A stretch of 10,451 nucleotides of DNA from DALYLB01 sp046154695 (GTDB taxonomy: Bacteria > Acidobacteriota > Blastocatellia > RBC074). Shown here one piece after another: positions 7,489 through 10,451 of this stretch (within the stretch, counting starts at the first letter, position 1; each line of letters starts with the position of its first letter). Where the stretch lies: NCBI GenBank assembly GCA_046154695.1, contig JBJXFI010000003.1, forward strand, positions 1 through 10,451, in the 5' to 3' direction. Under the pieces are notes generated by a model, which did no database searches, had not been told where the DNA came from, and was given only the letters and a program-made list of their open reading frames with translations. Both the position numbers and the translations under genes were made by a program.

Positions 7489-7760
7489 ATTATTTTATGC
7501 GAGCAGCCGCTTGAGGTCTGAGGGAATCATTCATGTCGCGTTGCGATAGGCGAAAACAATGAAGATCAATCGGAGTTCCGCCTTCGGGCCAATGGCATTA
7601 AGTTTAGAGTTTTTTTGAAATTCGATCTTTGCAGCCTGCGAAGCAGGCGACAGCATATAGCCTTGTCATTACCCACATTTTTTGCGGCGAAGGATGGCTC
7701 CTCTTCGTCGCTACACGACGAGGGATTTCTCTCACGCCCCCCCGAGCGATGCGCGGAGGA
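7489..7760. other. Intergenic stretch with two hairpins; possible dispersed repeat
   Basis: No gene is supported here; the short rightward frames starting near 7615 and 7629 are antisense or spurious. Two hairpins stand out: GCCTGC-GAA-GCAGGC at 7634-7648 and TCGTCG-CTACA-CGACGA at 7705-7721. The second lies about 40 bases past the stop of the exported-protein gene and could help end its transcript, but neither is followed by a U-run on the minus strand. The block from about 7630 to 7725 resembles non-coding dispersed repeats I have seen in such genomes; this is from memory and untested. Confidence 0.4.
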
Positions 7761-8651
7761 TTATTCATTCTCCTGTTTGCCGCGCTTGTTCCGGGAGCGG
7801 CTGCCCGGGCGATTCTCCTCGAGAGTGTAATCGGAGGGGATTTCGAAGAGGGCGCGGGGCGGCTCTTCGCGTTTGAGGTCGGTCAGGCGATAGACGGTCA
7901 CGCCGGCGAAGGGATCGCTGTGCTTGCTGAGAACGACAATCTGGAGTTCGGTCGATTCCCATCGTTCGGAGATGGTCTCCAGGGGGCGATCATTTCCGAT
8001 TCGGCCCGCGGGAATGGAGAAGGTGGTGCGGGAGCCTTCCGCCTCGATGCCATCGATGACCTGTTTCCCGAGAGATTCGGTTCGGCGATCGTTTCCGGCG
8101 AAGCCCGGGCGCGGGCCGAAAGGCGGCGGCGGCCGATCGGCGTTCGACATTTTTCTGGCGACGCGCTTGCGGGGATCGAGAAAGAAGCGCTGTCCCGAGG
8201 CGACATCATTGATGGAGACGACCTGATGGGGCTCGCCTTCGATGGGAAATGGGCCTACGCGATCGAACTGTTGCTCCCTGCGCGTGCGCCCCTCGCTGTC
8301 GCGATAGAGCATGTCGGTTTTTTTGCGCGTGAGTTTCGATCCGTCGCTGAGCGTCTGGACCGTTTCGGTGATCGCCGTGGCCGAATAGGGGGCGCCCTTG
8401 ACGATCTTGTTGTCCGAGAAGATTTCGAAGGACTGGAACCGAAAATCGGGACCGGGTCCCCGATCCCAGCCGGCGGGGCCTCCGCCGGGGCCTCTCGGCC
8501 TGCCGCGGTCGGGCCGGGAGCCGGGCGGTCTTTCGCCCTGCGAGCCTCCGGGAGGGCTGGCGTCCCGCCTCGGATGTTGGGCGCAGACCATCGCGCTCAG
8601 CCCGAGCAGCAGCAAGGAGCAGGCCAGACAATTTTTCAGAATCGCGGACAT
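7761..8651 (-). CDS. Exported protein of an acidobacterial-type family, third gene of the ECF sigma operon
   Basis: This 296-residue protein begins with a signal peptide (MSAILKNCLACSLLLLGLSAMVCA, probable cut before Q25). A Pro/Gly/Arg-rich linker follows (residues 26-69), then a mostly beta-strand-like domain (about 70-278). Conserved-looking pieces are LYRDSEGRTRREQ (115-127), FFLDPRKRVARK (156-167), ESLGKQVIDGIEAEGSRTT (192-210), IPAGRIGNDRP (213-223), ELQIVVLSKHSDP (235-247) and FEIPSDYTLEE (269-279). I associate this pattern with uncharacterised proteins common in Acidobacteriota. The layout recalls LolA/RseB-like periplasmic proteins, but no fold can be proved by eye. ATG 8651 has an excellent ribosome site (AAAAGGAGGG, nine bases away), and only 21 bases separate it from the anti-sigma stop. 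Together with the sigma/anti-sigma pair this suggests a periplasmic sensor or regulator role, which is inference. The tail after 280 is basic and low in complexity. Confidence 0.85.
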   Translation of the reverse strand: MSAILKNCLACSLLLLGLSAMVCAQHPRRDASPPGGSQGERPPGSRPDRGRPRGPGGGPAGWDRGPGPDFRFQSFEIFSDNKIVKGAPYSATAITETVQTLSDGSKLTRKKTDMLYRDSEGRTRREQQFDRVGPFPIEGEPHQVVSINDVASGQRFFLDPRKRVARKMSNADRPPPPFGPRPGFAGNDRRTESLGKQVIDGIEAEGSRTTFSIPAGRIGNDRPLETISERWESTELQIVVLSKHSDPFAGVTVYRLTDLKREEPPRALFEIPSDYTLEENRPGSRSRNKRGKQENE

Positions 8652-8660
8652 GGTGAAGAA

Positions 8661-8670
8661 CCCTCCTTTT
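8661..8670 (-). promoter_or_regulatory. Near-perfect Shine-Dalgarno of the exported-protein gene
   Basis: AAAAGGAGGG on the minus strand lies nine bases before ATG 8651, in the 21-base gap after the anti-sigma stop. It is the strongest ribosome site in the operon, so this gene is probably translated independently and well. Confidence 0.7.
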
Positions 8671-8672
8671 GA

Positions 8673-9437
8673 TCAGCGAACGATGCGGATCGCATAGGCG
8701 ACGCCGTTGTCTCCCAACATCACTTCGGCATCGATCGTCTTTTGCGCGCCTTCGATCTGCAGGGGAAGCCCCATCGCAATCAATCTCTCGCGGGACAGCC
8801 TCATTCGCACCAGCGTTCCATTCTCGATCGCTCTCTCATCCGCGGCCAGCGTCAACGGAACGAACTCAGAGACGAGTTCTTTTTCGAGAATGGTTGCACG
8901 CGAGCGGTTGTTGCGGGGACGGCTCGATGCGGGCAATGGATCGGCGGAGGCCGTGGATTGCAACCCCGGTTCATTGCCCTCCGGCACGGGGACAGGGGGA
9001 GGCAGGGGAAGCGCCGATTGCTCCGCGATGTCGGGTTCATTGTAGGCCCCCGGCGTTGCGCCGGCTCGCAGCCAGAACCAGCCCGCCAGCGCAAAGCATG
9101 CCGCGAGCGCCGCGGCCGCGGCCAGCATCCACAGCGGCGTGACCTGTCGGCGGCGCGATTCGATCGAGACGACCTTTTGGGACGCCTCCGGGGCGCCCCT
9201 TCGCGCGAGGAACTGTCCGCGAAGCTCTTTCCTGACTCGCGGGGAGGCATGCGCGTCCCGGGTCGCCGCGCCGAATTCGAGCAGTCGCGCGTCCAGGGCT
9301 TCTTCCGCGGCCCATTGTCCGGCGCAGGATTCACAGCCCGAAGCGTGACGCCGCATTGCGTTCCGGCCTCGCGCAGTTTCGAAATCCAGGAGTTGTTCTT
9401 CAAATTCTCTGCAATTCATATCGTTTTTAATAGACAT
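8673..9437 (-). CDS. Zinc-finger transmembrane anti-sigma factor
   Basis: This 254-residue protein should hold the adjacent ECF sigma factor inactive at the membrane. The N-terminal anti-sigma zinc finger is visible as C9 and then H31-x3-C35-x2-C38 (RHASGCESC). A single membrane segment lies at about residues 102-123 (LWMLAAAAALAACFALAGWFW). After it come a Pro-rich linker (about 128-180) and a periplasmic domain (about 188-254). The end of that domain (VRMRLSRERLIAMGLPLQ, then AEVMLGDNGVAYAIRIV) matches, from memory, a domain frequent in acidobacterial anti-sigma factors. ATG 9437 overlaps the sigma gene by 11 bases. An alternative ATG at 9419 gives MNCREF and falls seven bases after the sigma stop; neither has a strong ribosome site, so the choice is uncertain by six residues. 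The frame opens further upstream, but that part is sigma-coding. The overlap indicates coupled translation of sigma and anti-sigma. Confidence 0.9.
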   Translation of the reverse strand: MSIKNDMNCREFEEQLLDFETARGRNAMRRHASGCESCAGQWAAEEALDARLLEFGAATRDAHASPRVRKELRGQFLARRGAPEASQKVVSIESRRRQVTPLWMLAAAAALAACFALAGWFWLRAGATPGAYNEPDIAEQSALPLPPPVPVPEGNEPGLQSTASADPLPASSRPRNNRSRATILEKELVSEFVPLTLAADERAIENGTLVRMRLSRERLIAMGLPLQIEGAQKTIDAEVMLGDNGVAYAIRIVR

Positions 9438-10083
9438 AAGCCACTCGGCCGCTTCCATCCCCATGGGTGAATTGAGGGCGATCGGCCAGCCGTTCCGCAA
9501 GCATCGCGCGCGCCCGATTCATTCGCGAGCGCACCGTGCCGACCGGACATCCGATGATTTCGGCGGCCTCCTCATAACTCATCTCCTCGAGGCTGCAGAG
9601 AAGCACCACCTCACGGTAATGGACCGGCAGCGAGAGCACCGCCCGGCGCATGGATTCGACGCGTTCGGCGCGCGTCAGATCCGCAAGGGGGTCGGGATGA
9701 ACGGCCATCTGTCTGGCGAGACCGGGCTCCTGCTCACTCTCCTCATCGAACAGCGGGACGAACGCCCGTTCGCGGGCAAGCAGCGTCAGGACGCGATTCC
9801 GGGTCATTCCCAGCAAATATTGGATCAGGGCGCCGCGCGTGGGATCGAAGAGGCGCCCGCCGCGGATCAATGCCAGAAACACATCCTGGGTCACATCGTC
9901 GGCCAGCGTCGCCGATCCGGTCATTCGCAGGGCAAAACGATAGACCACCCCCTCCCGCCGCTCATAAAGCGCGTCGAAGGCGTCCTCCGCGTCAGGGGTT
10001 TCGGCCAGCATCCGTTGCAGGAGCTCCTCGTCGGAGCATCTTTCGAACGGATGACCGGGTCTCTCTGTCATACGTTTTGTCAT
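9427..10083 (-). CDS. ECF (RpoE-like, group 4) RNA polymerase sigma factor
   Basis: This 218-residue sigma factor directs RNA polymerase to stress-type promoters. Region 2 spans about residues 33-102 with the core-binding/-10 melting motif ADDVTQDVFLAL (61-72). Region 4 spans about 148-202 with LPVHYREVVLLCSLEEMSYE and the helix-turn-helix AEIIGCPVGTVRSRMNRARA, which reads the -35 element. The linker between them (about 105-145) is acidic, and region 3 is absent, as in all ECF factors. The gene is first in a three-gene operon with its anti-sigma factor and an exported protein. ATG 10083 is used; an in-frame ATG at 10071 is equally possible because neither has a clear ribosome site. A GGAAC-type site at 10145-10171 suggests that it activates its own transcription. 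Confidence 0.95.
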   Translation of the reverse strand: MTKRMTERPGHPFERCSDEELLQRMLAETPDAEDAFDALYERREGVVYRFALRMTGSATLADDVTQDVFLALIRGGRLFDPTRGALIQYLLGMTRNRVLTLLARERAFVPLFDEESEQEPGLARQMAVHPDPLADLTRAERVESMRRAVLSLPVHYREVVLLCSLEEMSYEEAAEIIGCPVGTVRSRMNRARAMLAERLADRPQFTHGDGSGRVAYVY

Positions 10084-10144
10084 CAGGTCGTTGTCTGATC
10101 ACCAGCGCCTTGCCAGCGGATCTGAATCCGGCTCTCATTCGAGT

Positions 10145-10171
10145 ATACATGAGGATATGGGGGCCGGTTCC
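10145..10171 (-). promoter_or_regulatory. Putative autoregulated ECF-sigma promoter
   Basis: On the minus strand GGAAC (10167-10171) is followed after 15 bases by CATGTAT (10145-10151), 62 bases before ATG 10083. The GGAAC core is typical of ECF -35 boxes, and an identical arrangement precedes the 62-residue membrane protein. Flanking bases are also alike (TTATGGAAC here, TAATGGAAC there). Confidence 0.55.
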
Positions 10172-10324
10172 ATAATCTTACAATAATTTGTCGAGGAGGG
10201 AGCGTTTCGATCTTGGGGGGAAGCATCGAGAGGAGGGAAATTAGCAGGTGTTTGATCTCTTCCCTTGAAGAGGTCATCGCCTTCCGGTGGTCTACCTAAA
10301 TTGAGTTGATGTATACTCTCCGGA

Positions 10325-10451
10325 ATGAAAACCCCGGATAAATCACTAAAAAGCGATGAGTTAGCGCCTCCCAGCTCATTTTGCTGGAATGAGAATTGTT
10401 CCGATTACGGGCGCGTGAACGCCGGAAATATTCGAAAATATGGGCTGACCC
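10325..10451 (+). CDS. N-terminus of a probable IS transposase with zinc ribbon, cut by the window edge
   Basis: The only rightward gene starts at ATG 10325 and stays open to the edge (42 residues). An in-frame stop at 10307-10309 rules out a longer start. Residues 20-42 (FCWNENCSDYGRVNAGNIRK, then YGLT) carry C20-x4-C25 followed by DYG and GNIRKYG. This resembles the first half of the N-terminal zinc ribbon in a group of bacterial transposase/helix-turn-helix proteins, where a second CxxC pair normally follows after about 15-20 residues. That second pair lies outside the window, so the family call is tentative and the element could be complete or a fragment. The ribosome site is weak (CCGGA). 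Opposite orientation and lower GC than the neighbours fit an insertion upstream of the sigma operon. Confidence 0.5.
   Translation, partial: MKTPDKSLKSDELAPPSSFCWNENCSDYGRVNAGNIRKYGLT

Noticed and set aside
7629..8672. 347-residue rightward frame
   Set aside because: It is antisense to the exported-protein gene, which has a signal peptide and a strong ribosome site.

Overview
This GC-rich window carries densely packed genes, almost all read leftward (minus strand). The organism is probably an acidobacterium. That placement is from memory of the families: the secreted 296-residue protein and the C-terminal domain of the anti-sigma factor look like families I associate with Acidobacteriota. 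No rRNA or other marker gene is present to confirm it.

Region 1 (1-6306) is a tight leftward operon. In order of transcription it holds two NPP-type alkaline-phosphatase-superfamily enzymes that share an ATGA stop/start overlap, a membrane-anchored sulfatase-like enzyme, and an ATP sulfurylase (sat) that runs off the left edge. The last residues visible in sat resemble the linker to an adenylylsulfate kinase domain. A small membrane protein (6380-6604) lies just upstream in the same direction and may be the first gene of the operon. The operon couples sulfate activation (APS, perhaps PAPS) to three phospho/sulfo-ester enzymes. All three keep a threonine nucleophile, so none appears to be a formylglycine sulfatase. 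No sulfotransferase or sulfate reductase is visible.

Region 2 (6605-7760) holds a 614-base low-GC stretch without a gene, then a 62-residue protein with a single C-terminal membrane segment (7219-7407). A second non-coding stretch follows, with a promoter-like site and two hairpins.

Region 3 (7761-10083) is a three-gene leftward stress-response operon: an ECF sigma factor, its zinc-finger membrane anti-sigma factor, and an exported protein that may act as a periplasmic partner. The site upstream of the sigma gene (GGAAC, 15 bases, CATGTAT) recurs with identical spacing upstream of the 62-residue membrane protein. This suggests an autoregulated sigma factor with a local target gene.

Region 4 (10084-10451) is the sigma promoter region. 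It is followed by the start of a rightward gene whose N-terminus looks like the zinc-ribbon end of an insertion-sequence transposase, cut by the window edge.
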